Source of the DNA: Fagopyrum homotropicum
Taxonomy: Eukaryota; Streptophyta; Magnoliopsida; Caryophyllales; Polygonaceae
Reading direction: 5' to 3'
Assembly (NCBI GenBank): GCA_033239125.1
Contig: BSWB01000006.1
Location: 33,782,001 to 33,846,000 of the forward strand
Length of the DNA: 64,000 nucleotides
Below, one piece after another: positions 46,300 through 58,494 of the stretch. Each line of letters starts with the position of its first letter. Positions within the stretch are counted from its first letter, which is position 1. The notes beneath the pieces are model-generated. The model saw only the letters and a list, made by a program, of their open reading frames with translations, searched no databases and was not told the origin of the DNA. A program made the position numbers and the translations under genes.

Positions 46300-47949
46300 A
46301 AATACCCCATACTTAGCCTTGCTTGTCCCCAAGCAAGTTCCGAATATAAAATACAAGATAGAATGGATTATAAGTCATAAAGATCAATGAAGAAGTCTTT
46401 CAAAAACATTTTAATGGTGTGCTACAATCATAGATCACTCTAAGAGAATACTTCATGGAATTTAAAATCAAAACATGCTTAAAACATTTTATAAATATAA
46501 AAAAGTTGTTCATCTTTGCATAAAATATAGAATGCATAATAAATCATAATCATCGAAATTAATCATGTATAATCCAGTTTAAACGACTAAGTCAATCAAC
46601 AAGCTCGAGGTCTCAAGGGCTTCCCAAAAGAAAGGTCAAGAAACGTGTAGGGTAGGGATGTATAGATGGTAATGTGGTGCTAGAATCCGGGAAAAGGATA
46701 TCACTTCACTTTCACTTGACTTTCAACATCATCCACCAATAAGCTTTGCTTATTTCACACTTTTCTTTTTTTTTTACTTTACTTTTTGGGATGCATGGAC
46801 AGAGGTGCACAATAACCGAAGCCTAGGAAATCAGCAATCATCAATTTCTTGAGATGCAGCAAACCCTTGATGCACATACCATGACCCGTTAGGAATATCG
46901 TTCAATCCGACTTTGGCAAGACACAAACACCCGGCTATGTGAATGGTGCCGAGTTACTCATCATCATGATTGACTTCCCCAAACCTATTTATTACTTTCT
47001 AACACTTTCACTTCCAGCCAACTTCGCAACTTTTACTTCACTTGCTTTTCACTTTCTTGCTTCTTCCCGGATAGGTAAAGAGAGGCAAATATGTATATGA
47101 GGGGCTAAGCATGATCAAGAAGAAGAAGAGAGAAGAATGAATTGCCTTGGTCTTTCCAGGAAGAAAGTGAGAGAACTCATAATGTGGTGTCAACCTTCAA
47201 ATTCAACATAATATGGATAGAAACAAAGTATTAAACATGCCAAAATTTCAAACAAAGCATTTAGAAACTTAAACATATCATAAAACCTTTCAAACATATA
47301 AAGATTTCAAAACCAGTCAGCAAACAAGATCTTCACTGAGATCATATCCAGATAAGAAGCACAAAACGTTTCAAAAACTCTCAGCTAAACCACCTCGGTC
47401 GAGATGTTCCAAGTCAACCGAGGTGCTGCACCTCGATTAGTCAAAATCGCTTCAGTCGAGGTCAAATTTTTTTTTTTCTGTCTAGTTTTTGACGTTTTTC
47501 TCAATCAAATAACTTGTATGCATGCATGTAATCTCAGATAAAACCATAGAAGCAAAATAAAGCATAAATATCCGATAAAGTCGAGTCATACATCACATAA
47601 ATCAAATAATACATTAACACCCCATACTTGGGACACACTGTCCCAGTGGGTCAAAATAAGTCTAAAGAAAATAAAGTACTCACCGGACAAAGCTGAGCTG
47701 CATAATAAATAAGAAAGAAAATCCTGCAAGCTCTCAATAATCCCGATCCGGTGGTGGTGGTGGTGGCACGTACGGATATTGAGATGGGTCGAAAGGATAG
47801 CCCATGATATGCTGAAACTGAATCTCAGCCATCACGTGTTGGTAATGCTGTCTCTCCTGCATCTCACGGATATCCAGGGATAGGGCAGCATAAGAATCGA
47901 TCATCTGATCCGTCAGATCATCAATCCGACGGTGAGCATCTGGATCTCT
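46300..47949 (-). other. E2 3' non-coding region
   Basis: It begins in sense after the Athila-type ORF and ends with the polypurine tract aagtatggggtatttt adjoining the LTR. A second tract-like cccatacttgggacac lies at about 47622. A type-A motif pair is at about 47391-47430. No ORF is supported. Confidence 0.7.
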
Positions 47950-49119
47950 CTATCGACGTACCCTACGCCTAGCAGGGCGTACTAGTGATGTAGCCGGCTC
48001 GGCCTCAGTCTCGTCATCATCTAAATCGATGACCGGCGCACAAGTCCCAGCAGTATCAGTGCCCGTATCCATAGGAACTCCACCATCCCTATCATCATCA
48101 TCATCATCAGCAACCTCCTCAACCTCATCCTCCTCAGCTGGTGCAACTGCTGCCTCTCTAGCATCCTCCATAAATGGGATCCAAGTAGTCTGCCAGTAGT
48201 GTGGATCATATACTGAGAACTGGGGCGACCATCTGATCCCATGTGGTGCAGTAGGCTCCCATGGCATCGCCACATATGGCGTAGTAAGTCCTCGGGGAAC
48301 CAGTATCCTCCGAGTGATCATCTCCTGAAGTCCAAGCGGCTTGGCAGCCGCCACCATGGTACAAGCACTGAGGTCCATATCTTGGTAACTCGCTATGTGA
48401 GTCACAATGCCTCCGCATCAGATATCGCCCTTCGCCTTGGCCTTGATCTTATGCAGATCCTCTGCCATCATAAGTCCAAAATCTGGAATCCCTCCAGTCA
48501 CCATACAGTATAGGCTAAACAGCTCACCTTGTCTGACCTTCTGGGGCGTCTCAGTACGCGCCAGAAGAGTCTCACTGAATATCCTGTGAGCTAATCTGAA
48601 GGCAAGATGAAATATAATACGCTCCCTGGAGTCTCCAGGGCACCATCTATCTACATGCTCAACTAAGTGAGCAATCTGTCCCCAGAACTCCCTAGCTACA
48701 GCTCGGGAGGGAAAATCAGCAGCAGTCGGGGCTGGGAAACCAAAGATGTCCCGCCAGTACTCTAAAGGAACTATGAAGTTCCGGTTCATCAACCGGTACT
48801 TCACGGCGCGCTCTGTGGGAAGGTAGGTGAAGGAGCTGACAAACTCCAAAGTCGGCTCTAAGTAAGCAAGAGCGTGGATCTCAGTGAACTGATCTAGCCC
48901 CACCATAGAGATCATACGTCTCAGATCTCCATCCACATGGAGGCAGTCAAAGACAGAAATGTCCAGAAAGCGAGGTACAATCACAGGACGGGCCGCTATG
49001 CGGTCATAATCGACCTGGTGTCTCTCGTGGATCACCGGTCTCGTGCGGCAGGAAGAAGAAGAAGGAGAAGGAGAAGGAGAAGATCTGTCCCTTAGGACCA
49101 GTTGTCTATCTGAACTCAT
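47950..49119 (-). pseudogene. E2 Athila-type ORF, interrupted by one TGA
   Basis: A frame of 390 codons starts MSSDRQLVLRDRS at 49119, followed by a Ser/Pro tract, FLDISVFDCLHVDGDLRRM, YLPTERAVKYRLMNRNFIV, YWRDIFGFPAPTAADFPSR and LAHRIFSETLLARTETPQ. The C-terminus is strongly acidic (poly-Asp) and ends in a basic RPARRRVRR. A single TGA at 48418-48420 interrupts it, and the frame is open on both sides. It occupies the same position as the Eo ORF and has the same broad plan but little obvious identity. Function is unknown. E1 has lost it by deletion. Confidence 0.65.
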
Positions 49120-49952
49120 GTTTTCTGAAACCTGTCAGACCACCTCAGTCGGCCTGACAACTCTGTAGAACACCTCGGCCGAGGCACAGGCCGACTGGAC
49201 CGAGGCGAAAAACTGCGCGACTGATTTCCTCAAAAATCCAGTTCTTTTCCCCCAAAATCACTACAACAGGTTCCTATGGGGTATTTAATCTGTTTCTCAG
49301 CAAATGCAGGGGCAACCAAAGCCCAAATCGAAGGAAAACAGCGGAGAAGAGCGAGGTTAGGGTTTTTCCAATTTTACCTAGATTCGGTCGATTCGGTTCG
49401 TTTTTCTCCCAGATTTGCACTTGCACTGTGATCCTCTACCCTTTCTTAGCGGTTTGGAAGCAAGAATTGTCGAAAATGAGTGAAGATTGGCGAAGCGAGG
49501 CGAAAGGCGTGCCGCGGTCGAGGAGAAGGTAAAGGAGGAAAGAGATATCTCAGCCCCCTTTTATACCCTTTTCTGGAACTGCTGTCACCTCGATCGAGGT
49601 GGTCTCGACTGGACCGAGGTGGTACGGACCGAGGTGGATCTTCAGAAACCCTAGTCGCCTCGGTTGCTCAAGAATCATCTCGGTCGAGGTGCTGTGACAG
49701 CAACCGAGATGTGTCTCAGTCAAACTCAGTCTTCTCAAATTCTCGAACTTCTGTCCTTCCAGTTGTGCTCCTGGGTTGTATTCCTTCCTTAGATGTCACC
49801 TGTTGTCTGTCTAGGACGCCAAAAACAAAACAAAGCAAAGCAAAAGCAAACTATCTAAGCTAGACTAGAAAAAGGGGAAAAGAAAGCAATACCTTGGGTT
49901 GCCTCCCAAGAAGCGCTTGATTTAAGGTCGCTAGCTGGACCGTACGGCGTCT
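49120..49952 (-). other. E2 spacer between pol and the Athila-type ORF, rich in type-A motifs
   Basis: Type-A copies include a perfect 16-bp palindrome, cacctcgatcgaggtg (49586-49601), cacctcggccgagg (49171-49184) and tctcggtcgaggtg (about 49678-49691), plus half-sites gaccgaggtgg. This is the counterpart of the type-B-rich spacer of Eo. Confidence 0.7.
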
Positions 49953-51095
49953 CTATGTGTGACGGGAGGTGTCCTCACCCCATACTTCACCTTCACCATG
50001 GGGTGAGATAAGTAAGTCTATCAAACGCTCCAACAAGTGCAAGTGCTCATCGGGGAATGAATCGTTTATGGGTGGGCTGTCCTTCTCGCATGAAGATGGA
50101 GGTAGCCGGCTGAGGTGATCCGCAACAGAATTTTTGGATCCCTTCTTATCGCAGATTTCTAGGTCAAATTCTTGAAGTAAGAGAATCCATCGAATAAGGC
50201 GTGGCTTGACATCTTTCTTAGCAAGCAAGTAACAAATGGCTGCGTGGTCGGTGTAGACAATGACTTTTGCCCCTACTAAGTAAGAACGAAACTTCTCGAA
50301 AGCATATACAACCGCCAATAGCTCCTTCTCGGTGGTGGCGTAGTTGCGCTGGGCTTCATCTAGCGTCTTGCTAGCATAGTAAATGGCGGTGGTCCGGCCA
50401 TCCTTCTTCTGTCCAAGCACCGCTTCTACGGCCACATCACTAGCATCACACATGATCTCAAAGGGCAAGGTCCAATCCGGAGGTTGGATAATAGGAGCGG
50501 AGATCAACGCTTCCTTAATCCTGTAAAATGCATCAAGACACTCCTGCGAAAACTCAAAAACAACATCTTTATTCAAGAGGTTAGTTAGAGGTTTAGAAAT
50601 CTTAGAGAAGTCCTTGATGAATCTCCTGTAGAAACCTGCATGCCCGAGAAAACGCCTCACACCTTTAACAGAACAGGGGGGGGGGAGTTTCTCAATAGTC
50701 TCGATCTTAGCGCGATCGACCTCAATACCTCGATTAGAAACGAGGTGTCCTAGCACAATGCCTTCATTAACCATAAAATGACACTTCTCCCAATTCAAAA
50801 CAAGATTAGTGTCCTCACATCTTTGTAGCACTAGAGAAAGGTTAGATAGGCAATCATCAAAAGAGGAACCATATACTGAAAAATCATCCATAAATACCTC
50901 CATGATCTCCTCTATATACTCGGAAAAGATAGCCATCATGCATCGTTGGAAGGTAGCGGGTGCATTGCACAATCCAAATGGCATCCTCCTATAAGCGAAT
51001 GTCCCCCACGGACAAGTGAAAGTGGTCTTCTCCTGATCATCCGGATGGATAGGAATCTGGAAGAAACCACTATAGCCGTCTAAATAGCAGAAGTG
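49953..51095 (-). pseudogene. E2 RT C-terminal part and RNase H
   Basis: From 50984: MPFGLCNAPATFQRCMM, EVFMDDFSVYG (catalytic F-M-D-D), CHFMVNEGIVLGHLVSNRGI and FLGHAGFYRRFIKDFSKI, then RNase H FEIMCDASDVAVEAVLGQ, YATTEKELLAVVYAFEKF and VYTDHAAICYLLAKKD. It ends ADHLSRLPPS and about 45 codons later stops, with no integrase. The frame is open over 343 codons, and a TAA at 51096 separates it from the RT N-terminus. Confidence 0.88.
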
Positions 51096-52376
51096 TTAAT
51101 GCTGGGCCAATCGTTCGAGCATTTGATCAATAAAGGGAAGTGGAAAATGGTCCTTCCGAGTGGCCGTGTTCAGCTTCCTATAATAAATGCAAACCCTCCA
51201 GCCCGTGACGGTCCTGGTTGGGATCAACTCGTTGTTCTTATTCGTCACAACGGTCATCCCTCCTTTCTTCGAAACTACATGCACCAGGCTAACCCATTTG
51301 TTGTCCGAGATAGGATATATGATACCTGCATCCAACAACTTAAGAATTTCTTTCTTCACAACCTCTTTCATGATCGGATTTAACCGTCTTTGAGGTTCCC
51401 GTGAAGTCTTATGATTGTCCTCCATTAGAATTCTATGCATGCAAAAAGAAGGCTTAATGCCAATAAGATCATCTATAGTATAACCCAAAGCCTTTTGATG
51501 CTTTCTCAGGACATGCATTAGTTTAGACAATTCAGATTCGGAGAGGGAAGCACTAACAATAACGGGATAGGTGGAATCCGGTCCAAGAAAGATATACCTC
51601 AAGTGATTTGGGAGTTGTTTAAGCTCCACAACTTGGGGTGCTTTCTGAAGAGGCTCCTTGCTTCCTCCTTCCAGTGGGGTAGATCCAGAAACTGGACTTT
51701 CAGAAGTCTCAGTTGAAATCATCTCGCCTTCGACCTCGGTCAAGGCACAGAGGCGTTGACCGAGATGTTCTTCAGTCGCCTCGCTTGGTCCAGAAAGTGC
51801 CTCGGTCGAGGTACTGTAACTGGAACCGAAACTGGAGATCTTCGTCTTCTGGATTAGTTTCTCAGTTTTAGCTCCTGGATCTTCTTCCAGTGCCTTTAAG
51901 CTCCGTATATCTGCATCACAAGAAGCATCTATACCTTCCTCCATTAAGCTAAAACTAATAACTTTTTCAAGTGGATCGTTAATAAGGATAGAGCTCACCA
52001 ATTCTCTTGATTCTTCTTCATCATAGATGTTGAAGATATCATCTCCTAGCTGCTCTCCCTTCATGGCCGCAAGTAATGCAAATTCCACTTCATCTCCGCC
52101 AATATTGAATTTTAACTTGGCGTTCTTACAATCCACATTGCAACCCGAAGTTGCTAGAAATGGCCTCCCGAGAATGATAGGAACAAGATAATCTGCAGGA
52201 ATATCAAGCACAACAAAGTCTATATGTAAAGAGAAGTTACCTAACTTAACCGGAACGTCTTCCAAAATGCCCACGGGATGGGTAATGGAGTGGTCCGCCA
52301 TGTATAACCTTATCTTAACCGGCTTGGGCTCTCCAAGTCCGATTTTCACACATAGCTCCAGCGGAATGATGCTCAC
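51096..52376 (-). pseudogene. E2 protease and RT N-terminal part
   Basis: 427 codons. It opens just inside the protease active site (the D-L-G-A-S-V is cut off by a one-base deletion at about 52390). It continues with MADHSITHPVGILEDVPVKL and LGRPFLATSGCNVDCKNAKL, a long acidic linker with type-A-encoded peptides, LKQLPNHLRYIFLGPDSTYP, KTSREPQRRLNPIMKEVVKK and DHFPLPFIDQMLERLAQH, then stop. Relative to E1, Asp of C-I-D-Y-R is Tyr here. Precursor cleavage and cDNA synthesis are the family roles. Confidence 0.87.
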
Positions 52377-52384
52377 GCTGGCTC

Positions 52385-54445
52385 CTAGATCACATAAGCT
52401 TCACAAGTGACATCCCCAACTTGAATGGGAATGCAAAATGAGCCGGGATCTCTCAACTTGGGTGGCATCTTCTCCTTCATGATTTGTATGAGCTCCGAGG
52501 ATTTAGATGTCATCCTTACTTCACCAAAGTCTTCCAGCTTCCTCTTCCTTGATAGGATCTCTTTCAAGAACTTCCCATAGGCGGGCATCCCTAGAATAGC
52601 ATCAAGGAAAGGAATGTTAATGTGTAGTTTATTCATCAAGTCAAGGAACTTACCAAAGTGCTTGTCTAGATGTGCTCTGACCCTTGACTGGGGGAATGGA
52701 AGTGGTGGTTTATATGCAGGAGGTGGAATATAAACTTCAGTTTTCTCCTCCGCTTTCTTTGGCTCCACCTCGGTTGGCATCTCGGCCGAAGTGTTCTTCG
52801 TCTGCACCTGGACCGAGGTGGTCTTCGTTGGTACTGGCACCGACCGAGGCACTGGATCTGCAGTCTTCAGTCCACCCCTCGTCGTTATGGCCATAATCTG
52901 GCCCTTAGGGTTGCTTTCCGTTCTTGCTGGAAGCTTCCCTGGATCCCTTGGCGCTTCATTCGCCCTACTAGCAAGTTGTTGTTCAAAGGCTTTTTGGGCC
53001 TTCGAAAATGAAGTCATAGATGTCTCCATAGTGCTAAGCTTGATCAAGATGGCCTCCGGCACTACGTCTTTCTTTTCTGGCTGGGACGAACTTGATCCTT
53101 GCTCCTGGCTCTTTAATGGAGTAGAAGAAGAAGAGGAAGAGAGGAAAGGATTAGAGGAATCGTTAGGATTGGAGTTAGAATGATTGTTACCCAAATTTTG
53201 GTTGTTCGCCCTCCAATTATTGCTGTTGGATCCTCTATTGTTGTTGTAGTTGTTGTTCCGGGAACCGTTGTTGTTGTTATTACGGTATCCATTGTTGTTG
53301 TTCCTTGATCCTTGATCTTCCTTCTTGGTTTGAGAAACTAAGAGCTCCTTCAATTGTTTCACGTCATTCTTCAAAGAGATGAGAGTTGATTATTTGAGGA
53401 ATCCTCTTGAAAGTTGACTCTTTTAACTCCACCTTCAGCTCCTTGGTGGGAATATTTCTCCATATACAAAGCTTGCTTCTCTATAAATTCCCAAGCTTCG
53501 TAAATCGCCATGTCCATAAATGTACCGGCGGATAGTAGTTGGAGGTTGAACTGGGTGCTTCCGTCTAGTCCCTTGAAGTATATCTCCAACAACTCTATCT
53601 TTGGAATCCCATGATGTGGGCAATCCAAAAGAATGTCTTTAAACCTCTCCCATGACTTGGACAAGCTCTCCTTGTCCTTCATAATGAAAGCATTAATCTT
53701 CCCTCTCATTTCAGCGGTTTTAGAGGAGGGAAAGAATTTAGTCAAGAATTCCGTAGTCATCTCCTCCCAAGTACTGATTTTTCCTGATGGAAGAGATTGA
53801 TACCAAGTAAGAGCTCTATCTTTTAAAGAAAAGTAAAAAGGTCTTAGCTTGTAGTTGTTGTTTTCTATTCTTGAGGGTCTCAAGGTCTCCATCAAGATCT
53901 CATAGTTTTGCAGATGTTGATGTGGAGATTCCTTCTCTAGCCCTCCAAACTGGCATTGACGAATCATGGAAAGAACTTGCGGTCGAAGTTCGTAGTCATG
54001 GTCCGCCGGATCTCCTAGGTTAACTCCAGGACGCCTCAGTTGTTGATTGGGGTCCATCCTTTGCCCTAGGGTTTGCGAGATTCCTGCAAAAAGAGCGCCT
54101 CGGACTGGCATCCGAGGTGGAAGTACATCGGCCGGGGCAACAGTGTGCTGGGACCTGCCTCGGTCGAGGATCTGGAACAGGGTCTTGCCTCGGTCGAAGT
54201 AGATACTGGTCTCGTAAGGCTGCCATATCTGCTTCGATCGCTTCAGTCTTGGTGCGAGTTTCTTCTTTCTCATGCCTCAGTTTTTCCCTGCTGAGGCGTA
54301 GTTGTTCTAACGCCTCCTTCAATTCGGCCTCAAGATTGCGATCGTCTTGGTTGGCCATCTTCGCTTCTCTCAAGCGTCGTTTATATGTCTTTTCTGGTTC
54401 GGGATCGTAAAGAACGATTTCCTTCCCAGCGCGGGTTCTTCGCAT
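52385..54445 (-). pseudogene. E2 gag
   Basis: Starts MRRTRAGKEIVLYDPEPE at 54445 with a charged helical N-terminus. A frameshift near 54150-54180 leads into the capsid-like region (LRPQVLSMIRQCQFGGLEKE, LTWYQSLPSGKISTWEEMTT, INAFIMKDKESLSKSWERFK). A second frameshift near 53372 leads to an Asn-rich stretch (about 53200-53320). The linker that follows is rich in T-S-x-E-V peptides, then PPPAYKPPLPFPQSRVRAHL. No CCHC knuckle is visible, unlike Eo gag. Coat and packaging functions are inferred from position. Confidence 0.82.
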
Positions 54446-54550
54446 AAACCTAAGAAAAAGAACCTGCGAAAGTCACTCAAGTACAGTGGTTAGTAGACAC
54501 GGGGGCAAGTGCCCCAAAACTGTACCGTAACCGGCTCGGTCTAGACCAAG

Positions 54551-54568
54551 TCCCCGGCAACGGCGCCA
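54551..54568 (-). other. E2 primer-binding site
   Basis: Sense tggcgccgttgccgggga, the Asp-tRNA-type primer site of Athila/Tat elements. It lies six bases inside the 5' LTR end. Confidence 0.9.
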
Positions 54569-54574
54569 AAAACT

Positions 54575-56326
54575 TGCTCGCTCCAAACGGTGTGTGCAAG
54601 CTTTAAATTTATAACCCTAGATGTAAGCTTAAAACAAGGATGCGAACCCGCAGTGTACGGGTCAATCGTAGTAAAAGCAAGGAATTTCAGGGGTCGATCA
54701 CAGGGACTTAGTGAAACAAAGTCGGAATAGGTAAGCTTTGTAATTACTAACCACAAAAGCAATTAAAACAATCAAAGATGATAAAAAGTCAATTAAGGAA
54801 ATATGCAATTCTAGGGATTAAAGCATCTAGTTGTGGTTCCAACTCAAGATCTAAAGATAAGCGGACAAAGCTGAGGTTTTTGCATAGGGAAGGTGTTACT
54901 AAAGTGGAATAGATCACCGGGTAAGTCTCACTAATCACTAATCCCAAACCGTAACTCCTATTACCGGGTAAGTCTCAAGGAATCAAGATAAAGAACTATA
55001 ACCTCAAACTAACACACCACCTAAGGGAATAGAATCAACCTTTACCGGGTAAGTCTCAGGCTAACTCACATAGATGGAATGGAAGCACACTCAAACCCTA
55101 ATAAAGGATAAACCTTTATTACCTACACTTATGATCTTAGGTAAACAAACAAAGGAATCACCGGGTAAGTCTCATCCTAGGCTTGCATTGAACCAGGAAA
55201 GGTGTAATAAGAATAGGATTTGGCAAACTCTAACACTTAACTCTCAGTTTCGGATCAAATAAGTCACCTTGATCAGCAAAATTCCACCCCAGCCAAGATG
55301 TACATCGACTGAGCGAGATGCTTTAGGGTTAAGGTAAAGACTCGAGCTTTCAGGGTCCTACTGTGATTAAGATTATTCTATCATTGTTTTTCCCATAACC
55401 TTCAGCCAATCACCCTAGAATCACACAAAGAGATTAGCCACTCATCATCATGAAAGTAATAATCAAATATATGGGAAGAAAGAGAATAATTGAACAAGAA
55501 AACCTTAAGAGAAAGGCTTCAATAACTGAATCAATTATCAAACCAACAAGTGTTCCTTGGATTAAAATCCAACAAGACAATCAACAAAGAAGGGAATCTA
55601 AGATGATTTTACAAAAACCCTTCAAAAAGCTATAAAAGCTATAGACTTTCTTCCTTCAACCTTCAAAAAGGTTCTTCAAATCTCCCAACTGGAGTATGGC
55701 TGTAGCGGATGTCTAAGCACAATCGGTGGTATAGCATGCTCCGGATTTGTGAAAAATCCAACCCTTTTTATAGGAAAATTACCCTCTAAAGATAAGATAT
55801 CTTAAAAAGATCTCTTCCCATAAAAATAGGTAAAATATATGGTCTAACTTATCTTCTTCCTTCCAGGAATCCAGCCCAAAAATATAAGATCCTCTTTCCA
55901 AAGATAAAAGATCTCAGCCAAAAATAAAATATCCTTGCCGCGTCCAAGGTGTTCGCCTCGGTTGAGTCGGCTCTTCTGGATCACCTCGGTCGAGGTGACT
56001 CTGTAGTCAACCGAGGTGAATCACAACTGAATGTGAAATCTCTCAAATCTGGTCCAAAGTGAATCTTTAATCCAATTCCATGATTCCTGGATTCTTCCTT
56101 AAGCTCCTGAATGTAGCTCCAATGACTCCATAGCTCCTTTTGCTCCTTTTTGATGCAAAACGTGCCAATTTACCTACGATTACAACAAAACTAGGTGTAG
56201 ACCTCGATTCCCGTGAAGGTAGATGAAATGACAATATAATCACATAATAAATATCCAAATATGCAGATTATTGAAGATAAAACGTCTAAACAGGCCCCAA
56301 AATATAAACAATAATTCATGCTATCA
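54575..56326 (-). repeat. E2 5' LTR (LTR-A)
   Basis: The same 1752-bp length as 44548-46299, with roughly 40 substitutions by eye, many of them G/A or C/T. The central type-A motif is at about 55982-55997. One half-site there (45926-45936 in the other LTR) has decayed. Confidence 0.93.
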
Positions 56327-56331
56327 CATGA

Positions 56332-57045
56332 CTTCAGAGTGTCGAAAGCCTTCTTGCAATCCTCATCCACTGTGAAGGTTACATCTTTCTTGAGCAATTC
56401 ACACAGGGGTGTTGAGATCTTTGAGAAGTCTTTGATGAACCTTCGGTAGGAACCTGCATGACCAAGAAAAGATCGGATTTCCCGAACATTAGTAGGATAA
56501 GGTAAATTTTGAATAACATCAACCTTTGCCTTATCTACCTCTATCCCTTTTGAGGATATTACATGTCCTAACACAATTCCTTGTTCGACCATGAAATGAC
56601 ATTTTTCTGAATTAAGAACTAAGTTGGTTTCAACACATTTTTCAAGAACAAGTTTTAAAAGTCCTAAACATGCATCAAAACTGTCTCCATGGACGGTAAA
56701 ATCATCCATGAAGACTTCAATGAAATTTTCTATATATTCGGAGAAAATACTTATCATGCACCGTTGGAAAGTGCCCGGCGCGTTGCAAAGTCCAAAGGGC
56801 ATTCTACATTATGCAAAAGTGCCAAATGGGCAAGTGAACGTCGTCTTGTCTTGATCTTCTGGTGCGATGGCTATTTGGAAATAGCCCGAATATCCATCCA
56901 TGAAACAGTAGTATTGATGACCTGCAAGACGTTCCAACATTTGATCAATAAAAGGTAATGGGAAATGGTCTTTTTGTGTTACCTTATTGAGCTTGCGGTA
57001 GTCAATGCAAACTCTCCATCCGGTTTGTGTTTTGCTTGGGACCAT
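56332..57045 (-). pseudogene. Eo reverse transcriptase
   Basis: MVPSKTQTGWRVCIDYRKLN, FIDQMLERLAGHQYYCFMDG and YSGYFQIAIAPEDQDKTTFT, then a TAA at 56809 where relatives have a Tyr codon. It resumes in the same frame with MPFGLCNAPGTFQRCMISIF, EVFMDDFTVHGD (catalytic F-M-D-D), CHFMVEQGIVLGHVISSKGI and FLGHAGSYRRFIKDFSKI. It is cut by E2 in the codons for KSC and continues at 44542. Confidence 0.87.
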
Positions 57046-57054
57046 CTCTCCATG

Positions 57055-58494
57055 TTAATTTTCCACCAAAGTGATGCCTCCCTTTTTTGGAACCACTTGG
57101 GTCGGGCTAACCCAAGTGCTATCCGAGATAGGAAAGATCATATCCGCTTGGAGGAGCTTCAACTCTTCCTTTTTGACTACATCCATCATTGGTGGGTTCA
57201 ACCTCCTTTGAGGTTGCCTAGAGGGCTTGACTTCGACCTCAAGTAAAATCCTATGCATGTAAGTGGAAGGACTTATCCCCTTGGTGTCCGCAATAGTCCA
57301 TCCGAGGGCCGTCTTGTGCTCCTTTAGTACGTTCACCAACTTATCTTCTTGTCCGGTGGTCAACTTATTGGAGATGATTACCGGCAAGGTATTGTGTGCT
57401 CCAAGGAAAACATACTTGAGGTGTGACGGAAGATCCTTCAATTCTATTTCCGGTGCCTGTACTATGGATGAAACAAGCTTTTCGCTTGGGGTTAGTAAAG
57501 TGGGCCCAATGGCCAAATTGGAAATAGGTAGCCTTTTATGCTCATCTAATTGGGCTAGGACCTCTTTCATGCTAGATGTTAACACATAATCTGATTTGAA
57601 ATCCTCAAAGTCATGCTCAATCACATTTCTCAATTCATCCACGTCAGAGTTATCAAAAACATCTTGCACAAAAGGTTCAACAACGTCAATAGCACATAGA
57701 GAATGATCATCGCTAGGAAATTTCATTGCATCATAGATGTCAAATTCTACTACTTCTCCATCAAACTCCATGGTCAATTTACCACTAACATAATCAATTT
57801 TAGTCCTAGCCGTTTTCATAAATGGCCTACCTAACAGAATGGGTGCAGCATGCGAGTCATTTTCCATATCCATAATAAAGAAATCAGCAGGAAAATTTAG
57901 GTTGTCTACCATCACTAATACATCTTCAATTATCCCTTTCGGGTACACATTAGATCTATCAGCAAGTTGTACTACAATCCTAGTTTCCATTAGTGGCCCA
58001 AGGCCAAGTGATTTGTAAATCGAATATGGCAAGACATTAATAGAAGCACCGAGATCAAGCATTGCTTTGTCAAAGCGGGTTTCCTCTATAACACAAGGAA
58101 TGCTCACCATGCCCGGATCGCTGCATTTCTTGGGCATTCTCCGTTGGAAAACTGCCGACACGTGTTCACTCACTTGCATTTTCTGTTTCCCCTTTAGCTT
58201 TGGATTTCTCTTGATAGTGCAAAGTTCCATGAAAAAACGAGCATACTTAGGGATACTTTTCACCAACTTAAGGAGGTGAATGTTTACCTCGCATTTAGAG
58301 AAATTCTCAAAGAGGTCCTTGTCCTCTATGATTCTTCGCTCCTTTAATGCTTCAGGAAAAGGAGCCGGTGGCTTTTCGGAGTATAGCGGCGGAAAGTTAG
58401 GCTGGACGTAAGTATCCTTTTCAGCAAGACCATCTGTTGTGTTTTCCGCAAGGGCGTCAGCTTGAAGGCACAGGGGCGGCTCAGGGGTTGTCAC
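57055..58494 (-). pseudogene. Eo gag-pol linker, aspartic protease and RT N-terminus
   Basis: 480 open codons. They include a linker with a C-terminal gag block (PPAPFPEALKERR, LVKSIPKYARFFMELCT), the protease active site AMLDLGASINVLPYSIYKSL, LADRSNVYPKGIIEDVLVMV and LLGRPFMKTARTKIDYVSG, then RT-entry blocks LPSHLKYVFLG, PSRQPQRRLNP and VSPTQVVPKKGGI. A TAA at 57055 ends it, but the next block is in the same frame. Type-B motifs lie in the coding sequence just upstream (58440-58570). Confidence 0.87.

Larger units (their letters stand above)
44548..56326 (-). mobile_element. E2: complete integrase-less Tat/Athila-type element nested in Eo
   Basis: The 11,779-bp insertion has two 1752-bp LTRs, a primer-binding site inside the right LTR, a polypurine tract inside the left LTR and a perfect 5-bp target duplication, catga (44543-44547 and 56327-56331). 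Counting by eye, the LTRs differ at about 40 positions (97-98% identity), so it is fairly young. It encodes gag, protease, RT and RNase H and an Athila-type ORF after pol. There is no integrase between RNase H and the post-pol spacer. Gag has frameshifts and pol has one frameshift and one stop. Confidence 0.9.
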
